The notes beneath the pieces were generated by a model. The model was not told the DNA's origin and made no database searches. It worked only from the letters and a program-made list of their open reading frames with translations. Below, piece by piece: positions 7,159 to 15,753 of a stretch of 64,000 nt of DNA. This DNA is from Hyphomonadaceae bacterium (GTDB lineage Bacteria; Pseudomonadota; Alphaproteobacteria; Caulobacterales; Aquidulcibacteraceae). The translations under genes and the position numbers were made by a program. The number at the start of each line of letters is the position of its first letter. Positions within the stretch are counted from its first letter, which is position 1. The stretch is taken from the NCBI GenBank assembly GCA_022841905.1, contig JALHQO010000006.1, positions 62,001 to 126,000 on the forward strand, given 5' to 3'.

Positions 7159-8751
7159 GTGAGCGGACCTTCTACCTACGAACCTGCATCAGGCTTTACG
7201 CGCTGGCTGGATAAGCGCCTGCCGATCATCCGGCTCGCCCATGACAGCTTCGTCGCCTATCCGACGCCGCGCAATCTGAACTATTGGTGGACGTTCGGCG
7301 CCATGCTGTCGCTTTGCTTGGTGACGCAGATAGTCACCGGCATCGTGCTGGCGATGCACTACATCCCGCATGTCGATATGGCGTTCGCATCTGTGCAGCG
7401 CATTGAGCGCGACGTGCCGTTCGGCTGGCTGATCCAGAACATTCACGCCGTCGGCGCGTCGATGTTCTTCCTGGCCGTCTACATCCACATGTTCCGCGGC
7501 CTCTATTACGGCTCGTACAAGGCCCCGCGCGAAATTCTCTGGATCCTCGGTTGCATCATCTACTTGCTGATGGTGGTCACCGGCTTTCTTGGTTACACGC
7601 TGCCTTGGGGCCAGATGTCGTTCTGGGGCGCCACCGTCATCACCAACATTCTGGGCGCAGTGCCGCTGGTTGGCGAAAGCATTCAGGTCTGGATTCGCGG
7701 CGGCGGTTCGATCGACCAGCCGACGCTCAACCGCTTCTTCTCGCTGCACTATCTGCTGCCGTTCGTGATCGCCGGCGTTGTCGCGCTGCACGTCTGGGCG
7801 CTGCACGAAGCGGGGCAGAACAATCCGGCCGGCGTCGACGTGAAGTCGAAGGCCGACACGGTGCCGTTCACGCCGCACGCGACGATCAAGGATCTCTTCG
7901 CCGTCGTGCTGTTCTTGATCCTGTTTGCGACCTTCGTGTTCTACATGCCGAACGCGCTTGGCCACGCCGACAACTTCATCCCGGCCAACCCGCTGCAGAC
8001 GCCGCCGGAAATCGTGCCGGAATGGTACCTGCTGCCGTTCTACGCCATCCTGCGCGCGTTCGACTTCAACATCGGCCCGATCGATTCCAAGCTGGCCGGC
8101 GTTATCGGAATGTTCGCGTCGATCGGCGTGCTGTTCGTGCTGCCGTGGATCGACACCTCGCGCGTGCGCTCGATGCGCTATCGCCCGATCGCGCGTCAGT
8201 TCTTCCTGATCTTCGTGGTGGTTTGCTTCATCCTGGGCTGGTGCGGCGGTCAGAACCCGGGCCTCATCTTGGCGAAGGCATCCGACTTCACCGCGACGCT
8301 GACTTACGTCGAGGGCGGCCAGGTCGTCACGCAGCCGGTCACCGCCGCCAGCGAAGCGCAGTTCGATGACGCCGCAGCCGCCGCGCGCGAAGCGCTGACG
8401 GCGCAAGGCGCCACGATGACGGCCGTCACCCGCGAAGGCGCGACGACCGCAACAGCCACTGGCGTCATCGGCGGCACGCAAGCGACGCGCACCGTCAGCG
8501 GCCACACCGCCGACGAAATGGAAACGCTGATCCAGGAAGTCAAAACCGAGATCGGCGCAGGCGCGGCGTTCTTCAGCGTTGAGCGCCGCATGCCGTACAC
8601 GTTCACGGTGACGACGCTCTCGCAGCTCGCGACCTTCTACTACTTCTTCTTCTTCCTGGTGCTTCTGCCGCTGCTTGGCCTTCGCGAGAAGCCGGGCCGC
8701 GTGCCGGACACCATCGCCAAGCCGGTTCTCACCGAGCAGGGGGCTGCCTGA
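7159..8751 (+). CDS. petB: Cytochrome b subunit of the bc1 complex, with a large insertion before the last helix
   Basis: Cytochrome b carries the two b haems and both quinone sites. Haem ligands His96, His110, His197 and His211 and the Qo-site PEWY (287–290) are all present. At 530 residues it is about 100 longer than the usual ~420–440. The extra length lies between helix G (ending [11 protein letters not shown], ~368) and helix H ([17 protein letters not shown], ~490), where normal proteins have a short loop. By known topology that loop faces the periplasm. The insert is Ala/Thr-rich and predicted to mix strands and helices. Start is GTG 7159 after GGGAG. TGATG coupling to petC. Confidence 0.94.
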   Translation: MSGPSTYEPASGFTRWLDKRLPIIRLAHDSFVAYPTPRNLNYWWTFGAMLSLCLVTQIVTGIVLAMHYIPHVDMAFASVQRIERDVPFGWLIQNIHAVGASMFFLAVYIHMFRGLYYGSYKAPREILWILGCIIYLLMVVTGFLGYTLPWGQMSFWGATVITNILGAVPLVGESIQVWIRGGGSIDQPTLNRFFSLHYLLPFVIAGVVALHVWALHEAGQNNPAGVDVKSKADTVPFTPHATIKDLFAVVLFLILFATFVFYMPNALGHADNFIPANPLQTPPEIVPEWYLLPFYAILRAFDFNIGPIDSKLAGVIGMFASIGVLFVLPWIDTSRVRSMRYRPIARQFFLIFVVVCFILGWCGGQNPGLILAKASDFTATLTYVEGGQVVTQPVTAASEAQFDDAAAAAREALTAQGATMTAVTREGATTATATGVIGGTQATRTVSGHTADEMETLIQEVKTEIGAGAAFFSVERRMPYTFTVTTLSQLATFYYFFFFLVLLPLLGLREKPGRVPDTIAKPVLTEQGAA

Positions 8752-9596
8752 TGTTGCGTGCTTTGTCAGCAGCGGCCGCGGTCGTCATCGCCGCCGTCGG
8801 CGTCGCCTTCGCCGCGGCGGAAGCGGATCATCCGCAGGATTATCCGTTCAGCTTCGATAGCCCTGTCGGCTCATACGACATGGCGTCGGTGCAGCGCGGC
8901 TTTCAGGTTTACAATCAAGTCTGCGCCGCCTGTCACGGGCTCGACCATCTCTCCTATCGCAATCTCGGCGAGGAGGGCGGACCGTTCGCGGTTTACCGCG
9001 TGCGCGATCACGAAACCGGCGAGCCGACTCTGCAAGTTGGCCGCCCAGCGCATGGCGGCACGTTCGTGGATGTCGTCGATAATCCGTATGTCCGCGCCAT
9101 CGCTGAAACGGCGATGATCAACGACATCGATCCGAACAGCGGCCAGCCGGTCGAGCGCCCGGGCCGCATATCCGATCGTTTCCGCAATCCGTTCCCGAAC
9201 GAGATCGCCGCGCGCGCCGTCAATGGCGGCGCCTATCCGCCGGATCTCACTGTCATCAATCTGGCCCGCCATGGCGGCGCCGATTACATCCGCTCGCTGC
9301 TGATCGGCTATGACGGTGAAGTGAACGGCACGCTCTATCACAACCGCTATTTCCCAGGCGGCTGGATCGCGATGCCGCCGCCGCTCGGCGAAGGCGTTGT
9401 GCCCTACACCGATCCGGAAGTGCCGCAGACGCCGGAGCAATACGCCACCGACGTCGCCCACTTCTTGCAATGGACCGCCGACCCGCACATGGAGGAGCGC
9501 AAGCGCACTGGCATCGTGGTGCTCGCTTTCCTGATCGTGCTCGCGGGCCTGATGTACCTGGCCTACAAGCAAGTCTGGCGCGGCGAGAGCCACTAA
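8751..9596 (+). CDS. petC: Cytochrome c1 subunit of the bc1 complex
   Basis: The 281-residue protein has a cleavable signal peptide (residues 1–23), a haem c motif CAACH at 58–62, and an axial Met at 208 in GGWIAMPPPL. The conserved YNQVCAACHGLDHLSYRN block and a C-terminal membrane anchor (~253–272, VVLAFLIVLAGLMYLAY) complete the family pattern. It passes electrons from the Rieske centre to soluble or membrane cytochrome c. Its ATG overlaps the petB stop. A hairpin terminator follows at 9621–9652. No separate petB/C fusion as in Rhizobiales. Confidence 0.95.
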   Translation: MLRALSAAAAVVIAAVGVAFAAAEADHPQDYPFSFDSPVGSYDMASVQRGFQVYNQVCAACHGLDHLSYRNLGEEGGPFAVYRVRDHETGEPTLQVGRPAHGGTFVDVVDNPYVRAIAETAMINDIDPNSGQPVERPGRISDRFRNPFPNEIAARAVNGGAYPPDLTVINLARHGGADYIRSLLIGYDGEVNGTLYHNRYFPGGWIAMPPPLGEGVVPYTDPEVPQTPEQYATDVAHFLQWTADPHMEERKRTGIVVLAFLIVLAGLMYLAYKQVWRGESH

Positions 9597-9620
9597 AGCG
9601 CATCCGATTACCACTGAAGC

Positions 9621-9652
9621 CGCATCCTTCGGAAAACCGAAGGATGCGTTTT
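9621..9652 (+). terminator. petABC terminator hairpin that also holds the next gene's Shine–Dalgarno
   Basis: CGCATCCTTCGG (9621–9632), loop AAAA, CCGAAGGATGCG (9637–9648), then TTTT: a perfect 12-bp stem with a T-run. The 3' arm contains AAGGA, which is the only ribosome site for the ATG at 9654. Confidence 0.85.
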
Positions 9653-9653
9653 C

Positions 9654-10577
9654 ATGTCTGCTGCTGCTCACGGTCGCGGTCCCGCCATCGCCGCCGGCTT
9701 CGTCTTCGCCGCGCTCTGGGGCGGGTCGACCTACTATCTTTTTGCCAATGGCAATGAGGACTGGTTCACCGCCGTTCTCGTGATGCTCATATTCGGCATC
9801 GCCCTGTCAGGGCTTGCCTGGCTGCTGACGCGCGGCGCCGCAGCGCCGGCGATTGAAGTGAAGCGTCCAGCGCTCGAGAGCGGGGCGGTGCTGGCCTATC
9901 TCGCCATCGTCTACGCGGTGCTCTTCTTGGGCTACGGCATGACCTGGGCGCGCTCAATTGCCGAGCCGCAGACGCAAGAAGTGGTCGTGCTCGCGCTCAA
10001 GCTTGCGGTGCATGTCGTGCTGCCGGCGCTGTTGCTGCTGGCGCTCGGCGCGCGCATTGCGCCGCTCCTGCAAGCGGGCCTCAGCGGCCGCAAGTTTTGG
10101 CGCACGCTGATTGTGCTGGGCCTCATCATTCTTGGCCTGCTGGCCGTCATCAGCCCGAGCCTGCGCAACATCGCCGCCACGGGCGCAGGGATCGAAGTGC
10201 TCGCCTGGGCCGCGCCCGCGACGATGCTCTGGATGAGCCTCGAAGCCGGCCTCACCGAAGAATTCCTCTTCCGCGGCGTGCTGCAACCGCGCCTCGGCGC
10301 ATTTCTCCGCTCCGGTGTCGCCGGCGTGTTCATCACCTCGATCCTGTTTGGCGTCGCGCATGCGCCGGGGCTTTTCTTCCGTGGCGGCCCCGAGGTGGAC
10401 GGCTGGTCGACCGACCCGCTGCAAGTGATCGCCTATACGATCGCCGTTCTTGCGCCGATGGGGCTGTTGTTTGGCTTGATCTACGCGCGCACCAAGTCTT
10501 TGCTGCTGGTGGTTCTGCTGCACGCCCTTGTCGACGTGCTGCCGAACATGAGTGAGTTCATCAGCATTTGGGCGTGA
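9654..10577 (+). CDS. CPBP-family intramembrane metalloprotease
   Basis: The 307-residue protein has about eight hydrophobic segments. The CAAX-protease/bacteriocin-processing (ABI) motifs are clear: EAGLTEEFLFRGVLQPRL (EExxxR), FGVAHAP (FxxxH) and LLHALVDVLPN (HxxxN/D). These residues bind the catalytic metal in the membrane. Substrates of bacterial members are mostly unknown; some handle prenylated or bacteriocin peptides. The start ATG lies 5 bp after the petABC terminator, whose 3' arm contains its ribosome site, so expression may depend on readthrough and hairpin opening. Confidence 0.9.
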   Translation: MSAAAHGRGPAIAAGFVFAALWGGSTYYLFANGNEDWFTAVLVMLIFGIALSGLAWLLTRGAAAPAIEVKRPALESGAVLAYLAIVYAVLFLGYGMTWARSIAEPQTQEVVVLALKLAVHVVLPALLLLALGARIAPLLQAGLSGRKFWRTLIVLGLIILGLLAVISPSLRNIAATGAGIEVLAWAAPATMLWMSLEAGLTEEFLFRGVLQPRLGAFLRSGVAGVFITSILFGVAHAPGLFFRGGPEVDGWSTDPLQVIAYTIAVLAPMGLLFGLIYARTKSLLLVVLLHALVDVLPNMSEFISIWA

Positions 10578-10591
10578 ACCGATGCAGCGCG

Positions 10592-11536
10592 TTACGGCGC
10601 GCCGCCGGCGCTCACTGCCACATCGTCGATCGTGGGCGTTGCCGCAGCGTTTACGTCCACTTCGCTCGGCAACGTCTGGCGCGCATTGTCAGCTGGCGCG
10701 TACTGGATCACGCCATTGACGCGCCCGGCGCGGGGGCCGCGCTGTTGCGGCTCGGCCGAAGCCACCTGTACTTCGCCGCCGACCGGCAGCCGAAGCGCTT
10801 GCGCCACATCGATGACACGCGGCGTGCGGCGGATGCCGGCGTCAGGCACGTCGGCATAGAAGATGTGCGCGCCGATGGTTTGGCGCCCGACTCCGTGCGG
10901 GGCCCAGCGCGGGCGCACGGCGCGCGTGTGATAGAACAGCGCGCCATTGGTGGGATCTACCGATTGGCCGGAGAGCACTTCGCGCGCGATGCGCTGCGCT
11001 GCTTCCCACGCCGCTGCGTTTTCCCCCGACGTATAGGGCTCCGGATGCGCCACCAAATTCATCACCAGGCGCCGGTTCGGGTCGCGGCGATTCCACACTG
11101 AGAATTGGCTGGGCGACAGGATCACGGTTGAGAGCGTCTCGCCAAAGCGCGGGCCGATGCGGTTGACCATGACGTGCGCGACCGCGCGCATGCCGTGCTC
11201 GCCCTCGGAGCGCGCTTCGCCCCAAACGGTCGCGGCCAGCAAGCGCACTTCGGTTTCGTCGAGCACGATTTGTTGCGTTGCGTCGGCTGCGGCATGCGGG
11301 CCGAAGATGCCGCCGAATGCAGTGTCGCTCGGAACGAAGCTGACGATCGACCGTTCCCCGCGTACGACTTCGGCGAGCGCGTCCGGATGCAGCGCGAAAT
11401 TCATCGCCGCAGCCATGACGAGAACGCCCATCGCGCCGATGGCGTGACGCGATTCATGCACCGCGCTCTTCACACAGCGCGCAGCTTGACGTGTGTTATC
11501 GTGGGAACGTGTCAGTCCCACCCAGCGAGCGGCCAT
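10592..11536 (-). CDS. Cell-wall hydrolase, SleB/CwlJ (Hydrolase_2) family
   Basis: The 314-residue protein has an N-terminal hydrophobic segment (about residues 33–55) that could be a signal anchor. A Hydrolase_2 domain follows at roughly 95–230: LLAATVWGEARSEG (catalytic Glu in WGEAR), AVAHVMVNR, PSQFSVWN and THGALFYHT-like NGALFYHTRAV. The C-terminal ~80 residues are low-complexity. The family cleaves peptidoglycan as lytic enzymes; in non-sporing bacteria the role is wall remodelling. Start ATG 11536 has GAGAGAG upstream; an internal Met before the hydrophobic segment is possible. Confidence 0.87.
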   Translation of the reverse strand: MAARWVGLTRSHDNTRQAARCVKSAVHESRHAIGAMGVLVMAAAMNFALHPDALAEVVRGERSIVSFVPSDTAFGGIFGPHAAADATQQIVLDETEVRLLAATVWGEARSEGEHGMRAVAHVMVNRIGPRFGETLSTVILSPSQFSVWNRRDPNRRLVMNLVAHPEPYTSGENAAAWEAAQRIAREVLSGQSVDPTNGALFYHTRAVRPRWAPHGVGRQTIGAHIFYADVPDAGIRRTPRVIDVAQALRLPVGGEVQVASAEPQQRGPRAGRVNGVIQYAPADNARQTLPSEVDVNAAATPTIDDVAVSAGGAP

Positions 11537-11593
11537 TCAGGTCTCTCTCTATGGAGCGCCGCGCATTGCGCTGGCGTCATGTTCAAAACAGAA

Positions 11594-11622
11594 CGTGCCT
11601 ACCTCGCAGCGCGGTAGGCACG
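11594..11622. other. Hairpin in the sleB–clpP intergenic region
   Basis: CGTGCCTACC (11594–11603) pairs perfectly with GGTAGGCACG (11613–11622) around a 9-nt loop. No T-run follows on either strand. It lies ~60 bp upstream of the sleB-like start, in a 287-bp stretch that otherwise holds the small palindrome ATTCTGTCAGAAT at 11704–11716 and the clpP terminator. It could be a leader structure. Confidence 0.4.
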
Positions 11623-11770
11623 GCTGTGTTTCACCTTTTCCACAGGGCGAGAATGCGGCGCGTAGGCGCCCATCACATTGGTTTCCGCCCCGTTTCCCTT
11701 AGCATTCTGTCAGAATAAGCGTGTGACACATCCTGACGCGCGAAGTTCCGTCAATGCGAACGCCTCAACG

Positions 11771-11802
11771 AAAAAGGGCGCCGCCCATGGCGACGCCCTT
11801 AC
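11771..11802 (-). terminator. Terminator of clpP
   Basis: On the minus strand AAGGGCGTCGCC pairs with GGCGGCGCCCTT around a CATG-type tip and is followed by TTTTT, about 25 bp after the clpP stop. The stem and T-run make an intrinsic terminator. Confidence 0.85.
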
Positions 11803-11823
11803 TCTTGTTCTCTCGACGCGTGT

Positions 11824-12435
11824 TTAGCGCAGCTCGCTCTGGCTATTCACGATGCGGCCGACGAGGCCGTACGCTTTCGCTTCTTCCGCCAGCATCCAGT
11901 AATCGCGATCGACGTCGCGCTTGATCTTTTCTTGCGGCTGGCCGGTGGCGTCGGCAAAAATCTTGTTCAGGCGCTCACGCATGCGCAGGATTTCGCGCGC
12001 TTGGATTTCCACGTCCGAAGCCATGCCGCCGACGCCGCCGCGCGGTTCGTGCAGCAGGAAGCGTGTGTTCGGTAGGCAGAAGCGGCGCTCACGCGGCACC
12101 GCGCAATAGATCAACGCGCCAGCGCTCGCGACCCAGCCCGTGCCCAGCATCTGCACTGGTGCGTCCACGTAACGGACGACGTCATGGATCATGTCGCCGC
12201 TCTCAACGTGGCCGCCGGGCGAGGAGATGACGAAGGTGATCGGCTTTGAGTTCTGCGCCGCCAGCGCAAACAGCCGCTCCGTGACCCGTCGCGCCTGGAT
12301 GTCGTTCACTTCGCCCGTCAGCATGACGACGCGCGCCTCGAGCAGCGCTTTCTCGATCACCTCCGGGGCGTTGCGGCCGTCGGCGGGGTTCTTGTCCTTG
12401 TCGTCTTCGTCATCGAGGCGGAACGAGTGCATCAT
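11824..12435 (-). CDS. clpP: ATP-dependent Clp protease proteolytic subunit (ClpP-type, possibly a second paralogue)
   Basis: The 203-residue serine protease has the ClpP fold and catalytic triad: Ser104 in WVASAGALI, His129 in FLLHEPRGG and Asp178 in DVDRDYWM. The SSPGGHVESG segment binds substrate backbone. Compared with housekeeping ClpP the Ser motif (VASAGA rather than AASMGA) and an acidic N-terminus (LDDEDDKDKN) differ, and clpX is not adjacent, so this is more likely a ClpP2-type paralogue; that part is inference. Two Met codons open the frame. A terminator follows at 11771–11802. Confidence 0.88.
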   Translation of the reverse strand: MMHSFRLDDEDDKDKNPADGRNAPEVIEKALLEARVVMLTGEVNDIQARRVTERLFALAAQNSKPITFVISSPGGHVESGDMIHDVVRYVDAPVQMLGTGWVASAGALIYCAVPRERRFCLPNTRFLLHEPRGGVGGMASDVEIQAREILRMRERLNKIFADATGQPQEKIKRDVDRDYWMLAEEAKAYGLVGRIVNSQSELR

Positions 12436-12466
12436 TGGAGGGCAGGGCTCCCGAATAAAACTGGAA

Positions 12467-12530
12467 GGCCCTCACGTAGGGCCGTTCGGCCGGATTTCCT
12501 AGTCCGGCCGGCGCCCCGTTACCCAACGGG
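12467..12530. other. Three successive hairpins between clpP and the DJ-1/PfpI gene
   Basis: GGCCCT/AGGGCC (12467–12483), GGCCGGA/TCCGGCC (12488–12509) and CCCGTT/AACGGG (12515–12530) follow one another. On the minus strand they lie after the PfpI-like gene and in the clpP leader. They may end transcription of the former or shape the latter; no T-run is seen. Confidence 0.45.
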
Positions 12531-12538
12531 CCGGTGGG

Positions 12539-13138
12539 TTAAGCGCGCTCGGCGTGGTTTTCGGCCCGGCGGCCACGTGCGCGGCCATTGGCGTGGGGGC
12601 CCTCGGCGATCTCCTCGATCATCTTGGCGCAGAAGCCCGGCAGATCGTCCGGTTTGCGCGAGGTCACCAGGCCTTGGTCCACCACCACCTCCCGATCCAC
12701 CCAAGCGGCGCCGGCATTGGTGAGGTCTGCCTTCAGCGACGGCCACGACGTCATCGTGCGGCCGCTCACGCCGCCCGCGTCGATCAGCGTCCACGGTCCA
12801 TGACAGATGGCGGCGATCGGTTTGCCGCTTTCGACGAAATGACGAATGAAGGCGATCGCCTTCGGCTCAATGCGCAGCGAATCGGGATTGGCGACGCCGC
12901 CCGGCAGCACCAGCGCGTCATAATCATCGGCACGCGCCTGATCGAGTGTGAAATCGACGGCGATTTTGTCGCCTTTCTCGTCGTGCTTCATGCCTTGGAT
13001 CGTGCCGGCCTTCGGCGCGATCACGTGCGCTTCGGCGCCCGCGTCCTTCAGCGCCTTGAGCGGCTCGGTGAGTTCGGATTGTTCGAAACCATCGGTCGAA
13101 ACGACGGCGACTTTCTTGCCAGCAAGCGACTTGGCCAT
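12539..13138 (-). CDS. DJ-1/PfpI family protein (type 1 glutamine amidotransferase-like)
   Basis: The 199-residue protein has the DJ-1/PfpI fold: KKVAVVSTDGFEQSELTEP at the start, DALVLPGGVANPD, and the nucleophile elbow PIAAICHGPW with its Cys-His pair. Members close to this one (YraA/PfpI-like) are general stress proteins or deglycase/protease candidates. Start ATG 13138 has GAGGAGA at ideal spacing; the frame remains open upstream but without a start of comparable quality. The C-terminal GRARGRRAENHAERA tail is basic and unusual. Divergent from a small peptide gene. Confidence 0.87.
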   Translation of the reverse strand: MAKSLAGKKVAVVSTDGFEQSELTEPLKALKDAGAEAHVIAPKAGTIQGMKHDEKGDKIAVDFTLDQARADDYDALVLPGGVANPDSLRIEPKAIAFIRHFVESGKPIAAICHGPWTLIDAGGVSGRTMTSWPSLKADLTNAGAAWVDREVVVDQGLVTSRKPDDLPGFCAKMIEEIAEGPHANGRARGRRAENHAERA

Positions 13139-13277
13139 AATGTTCTCCTCGCATTTGGTGTCGAGGATGAACGGCGCGCCACCTATGCCGTTCCGCAATT
13201 TAATGCGGCGAAACTCCCGTCAGCTGTTGTTCCAATCGATTGGGGTCCCATCTCATGGTCACTTCGGAGGGAACGCC

Positions 13278-13418
13278 ATGCACCATCTGCTCGTCGCCGC
13301 CGCTTTCGCGTTCATTCTGGTGACGCCCTATATGCAGGCCTTCCCCGAGCGCGACGAAGACACTATCCAAACGCCTGACACGCTCGATGCGACCGAGGAT
13401 GTGGACGAAGACCTCTAA
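13278..13418 (+). CDS. Small secreted acidic peptide
   Basis: A 46-residue frame opens at ATG 13278 after GGAGGGA. Residues 1–21 form a hydrophobic signal-like stretch ([21 protein letters not shown]), and the remaining 25 are strongly acidic ([19 protein letters not shown]). No family recognised. The good ribosome site and the signal-plus-acidic-tail layout support a real gene. It overlaps the thiE stop region by 4 bp on the opposite strand. Confidence 0.5.
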   Translation: MHHLLVAAAFAFILVTPYMQAFPERDEDTIQTPDTLDATEDVDEDL

Positions 13419-14047
13419 GCCAGTCGATCGAACAGCGCGTTGAACGCCGCCACCGCCGCGCGCGGCCCTTCAACGTGAGTCCACACACCGGCCGACACCG
13501 CCAAGAAATCCGCACCCGCCTGCACCAAAGGCTCGGCGTTTTCGATCCTGATGCCGCCAATGGCGACGCACGGCGTCTCCATTGTCTCTTGCCAAATTTC
13601 CAAGAGCTCCGGCTCAGCCCAATGCGACGCCTCTTTCGTGCCGGTCGGATAGAAGGCGCCGAAGGCCACATAATCCGCGCCGGCCTCGGCTGCAGCGTAG
13701 GCGAGATCGCGCGAGTTGTGGCAGGTCACGCCGACAATGCGGTCGCGCCCCAGCGCCGCGCGCGCCGCCGCGTAGGATGCATCGCTCTGCCCCACATGGA
13801 CGCCATCGGCGTCGAGCTTGGCGGCGAGGTCGGGGCGGTCGTTCAGAATGAAAGCCGCATCGGCGCCTTGCACGATAGGCTTCAGCACAGCGCCAATGCG
13901 CAGCATTTCCGCGTCGCTCACATCCTTCAAGCGCAACTGCACGCAGGCGGCATCGCCGCCGCTCAGCGCATCGCCCAGCGCGTCCGCGAATGCAGCCAGT
14001 TCAAAACTGGGCGGCGTGATCAGATAGAGGCGGCAGCGGCGTGTCAT
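13415..14047 (-). CDS. thiE: Thiamine-phosphate synthase
   Basis: ThiE joins the thiazole and pyrimidine halves of thiamine. The 210-residue TIM barrel shows [30 protein letters not shown] (pyrimidine/pyrophosphate binding), the IVGVTCHN strand, [14 protein letters not shown] and CVAIGGI. The 'V.CH.' in place of the common 'S.H' variant is tolerated in this subgroup. It ends the minus-strand run that starts at gap. No TPP-type leader can fit in the 35 bp upstream, so it depends on upstream transcription. Confidence 0.9.
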   Translation of the reverse strand: MTRRCRLYLITPPSFELAAFADALGDALSGGDAACVQLRLKDVSDAEMLRIGAVLKPIVQGADAAFILNDRPDLAAKLDADGVHVGQSDASYAAARAALGRDRIVGVTCHNSRDLAYAAAEAGADYVAFGAFYPTGTKEASHWAEPELLEIWQETMETPCVAIGGIRIENAEPLVQAGADFLAVSAGVWTHVEGPRAAVAAFNALFDRLA

Positions 14048-14082
14048 CGCGCCTCAATAGCGCGCGCTGCCGCGCATGCAAC

Positions 14083-14763
14083 TCAGCGCGCCTTGCGCCC
14101 GAATGAGGGCGCGCCGCCAACGGGCGCAGCGCTTGCCATCGTCGGACGCGGCGCAGCTTGCGGACGGGCTTGTTCGGCGATCGCGCGATCGATCGCGCTA
14201 TGTGCGCCAAACAGCGATGACATCGCCGCCGTCGGCGCTGCATCGGAGGGCGCCATCGGTGTTTGCGGGGCAGGCGTGTAGCCGCTGCCGGCGCCCGGCG
14301 GGTCGCCATATTTGTTGGGCCCCTCTTTGCCAGGCAGGCAGCCCAGATCGATGAAGAAGAAGAGGTTCACCGCCCACAGCATCAGCACATAAATTTGGAT
14401 CGACGCCGCCAATTGCATCGGCGGTTGCCCCGCCATAACGCCGCTCACCAACGTGACCATCAGCAACGACATCGGCACCAGCGGTGCGAGTGTCCACAAG
14501 CCGCTGCGGCCGCGATCGTGGAAGCGCTTCACTTGCAGCGCGAGGCCGCACCACGCCATCAGCGCCCACACCGGCACGACGATCGCCGCCATACCGAGCA
14601 GCGATTCAATCGCGCCGACGCCGGTTTTGTCGTAGCCGCGTTGCGGCATCAAAAACGCGAGCATCGCAAACAGCAGCATGCCGCCGACGCCGACGCCAAT
14701 GCTGCCGAGCCAATACTGCGCGCGATTGATGCGCCCGCTATAGCTGAACAGAAACTTTACCAT
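14083..14763 (-). CDS. DUF805 membrane protein
   Basis: The 226-residue protein starts with FLFSYSGRINRAQYWLG, the DUF805 signature, then four hydrophobic helices with the conserved VKRFHDRGRSGLW between helices two and three. An IDLGCLPGKEGPNKYGDPPG segment ends the domain. The C-terminal ~65 residues are Pro/Ala-rich and probably unstructured. Function of DUF805 is unknown; members are small inner-membrane proteins. ATG 14763 is the conserved start. Confidence 0.85.
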   Translation of the reverse strand: MVKFLFSYSGRINRAQYWLGSIGVGVGGMLLFAMLAFLMPQRGYDKTGVGAIESLLGMAAIVVPVWALMAWCGLALQVKRFHDRGRSGLWTLAPLVPMSLLMVTLVSGVMAGQPPMQLAASIQIYVLMLWAVNLFFFIDLGCLPGKEGPNKYGDPPGAGSGYTPAPQTPMAPSDAAPTAAMSSLFGAHSAIDRAIAEQARPQAAPRPTMASAAPVGGAPSFGRKAR

Positions 14764-14826
14764 GTTCACGCCGCCTCGCGCACACGTATCCAAGTCCGAT
14801 ATGCGCAGGAGCATAATCGAATGCGC

Positions 14827-14841
14827 TTAAGCTCAACCTAA
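14827..14841. promoter_or_regulatory. CtrA-like box with one mismatch
   Basis: TTAA-N7-CTAA at 14827–14841 differs at one base from the CtrA consensus TTAA-N7-TTAA known in Caulobacterales. It is ~65 bp upstream of the DUF805 start. A single near-match can arise by chance. Confidence 0.2.
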
Positions 14842-14892
14842 AAGCGCACCGATTTTTCGTGGGTTTTTGCGTGTGCCAAGCTGGCACATTGC

Positions 14893-15723
14893 TTAGGTGC
14901 AGGCCCAGCCGAAAGTGACGACGTGCTTGTGCGTCGGGCATTGCGTGATGTGACCGGTGCCGACATCGCCGAACATGAATGGCACGTGGTCTTCGCTGTC
15001 GATCTGAAAAACCAAGTCCATGCGCGCGCCGCATTCGGGGCAGTTCGGATATTCTAGGCTCTGAATCCATTGCGGCCAGCCGCCGAGCTTGTCGCCGCCG
15101 GATGGATTGAAAACCTGTTCGTTCAACCGGTCTTCGTCCTCCTGGCTGATCCAGCCGGTGTCGATCTTCAGCGCATCGCAGCGAAAACGTGTCTTGTGGC
15201 CAAGACGCTCGCGCTCGTAATCGACAGCGATGCCGTACTGTTCGGCTTCCTCGCTGTTGCAGCACTCGCTATGCGGCCTCCAATCCACGATCGCTTGCGG
15301 CTTGGCTTCGAGCCCGACATCGCGCGGCGCGGCGATCGCGCCTGCCGCATCGGCTGGCACGACGCGCACGGTTTTGGTTTTGTGGTCGAACGGCGCCCAC
15401 GCGTCGGGTCCCTCGAACTCGCAATCGCCGACGCAATAGAAAAGCTGCAGCAGCCCCGAGCCAAACCGCCCCGCATGGGCGCCCGGCAGCTCATCGAGAT
15501 CGAGTTGCAGAAAAAGCGGCATCGGCTTGGCGCACACCGTACACGCCGGCCACGCTTCGCCGTCGGCGAGGAACGGCGATCCGTTGAAGCGCGAACCGCG
15601 ATCCGGCCCATGGCCTTCGCGCGTCACCGGCTTGTAGGCCGTGCGCGCGTGCAGCGCCGCCCAAGGTCTCAGCTTTTTGACGGGATCGGAAAAGAACATG
15701 CGGCCCTCGAACGAAGGCCCCAT
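14893..15723 (-). CDS. DUF1963 (YwqG-like) family protein
   Basis: The 276-residue soluble protein resembles DUF1963 proteins: an early FNGSPFLADGEAWPACTVCAKPMPLFLQLDLDEL-type block (read in pieces) where product texts describe a conserved 'G.P.lp....WP.C..C..pl.fl.QidL'. A second CPECGARMDLVFQID occurs near residue 230. The two CxxC pairs could bind zinc. No enzymatic role is established for the family. Start ATG 15723; 30 bp separate it from the fba stop on the same strand. Confidence 0.75.
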   Translation of the reverse strand: MGPSFEGRMFFSDPVKKLRPWAALHARTAYKPVTREGHGPDRGSRFNGSPFLADGEAWPACTVCAKPMPLFLQLDLDELPGAHAGRFGSGLLQLFYCVGDCEFEGPDAWAPFDHKTKTVRVVPADAAGAIAAPRDVGLEAKPQAIVDWRPHSECCNSEEAEQYGIAVDYERERLGHKTRFRCDALKIDTGWISQEDEDRLNEQVFNPSGGDKLGGWPQWIQSLEYPNCPECGARMDLVFQIDSEDHVPFMFGDVGTGHITQCPTHKHVVTFGWACT

Positions 15724-15753
15724 GTCTCATTCTCAAATTGGAACTGGCAAGCC

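Noticed and set aside
7189-8505. Long antisense frame under petB (~440 codons)
   Set aside because: Composition is Arg/His/Asp-rich low-sense sequence and mirrors the coding strand's third positions; petB on the plus strand is certain.
14048-14082. TPP riboswitch before thiE
   Set aside because: Only 35 bp separate thiE from the upstream gene, too short for the riboswitch, and its conserved CUGAGA is not seen.
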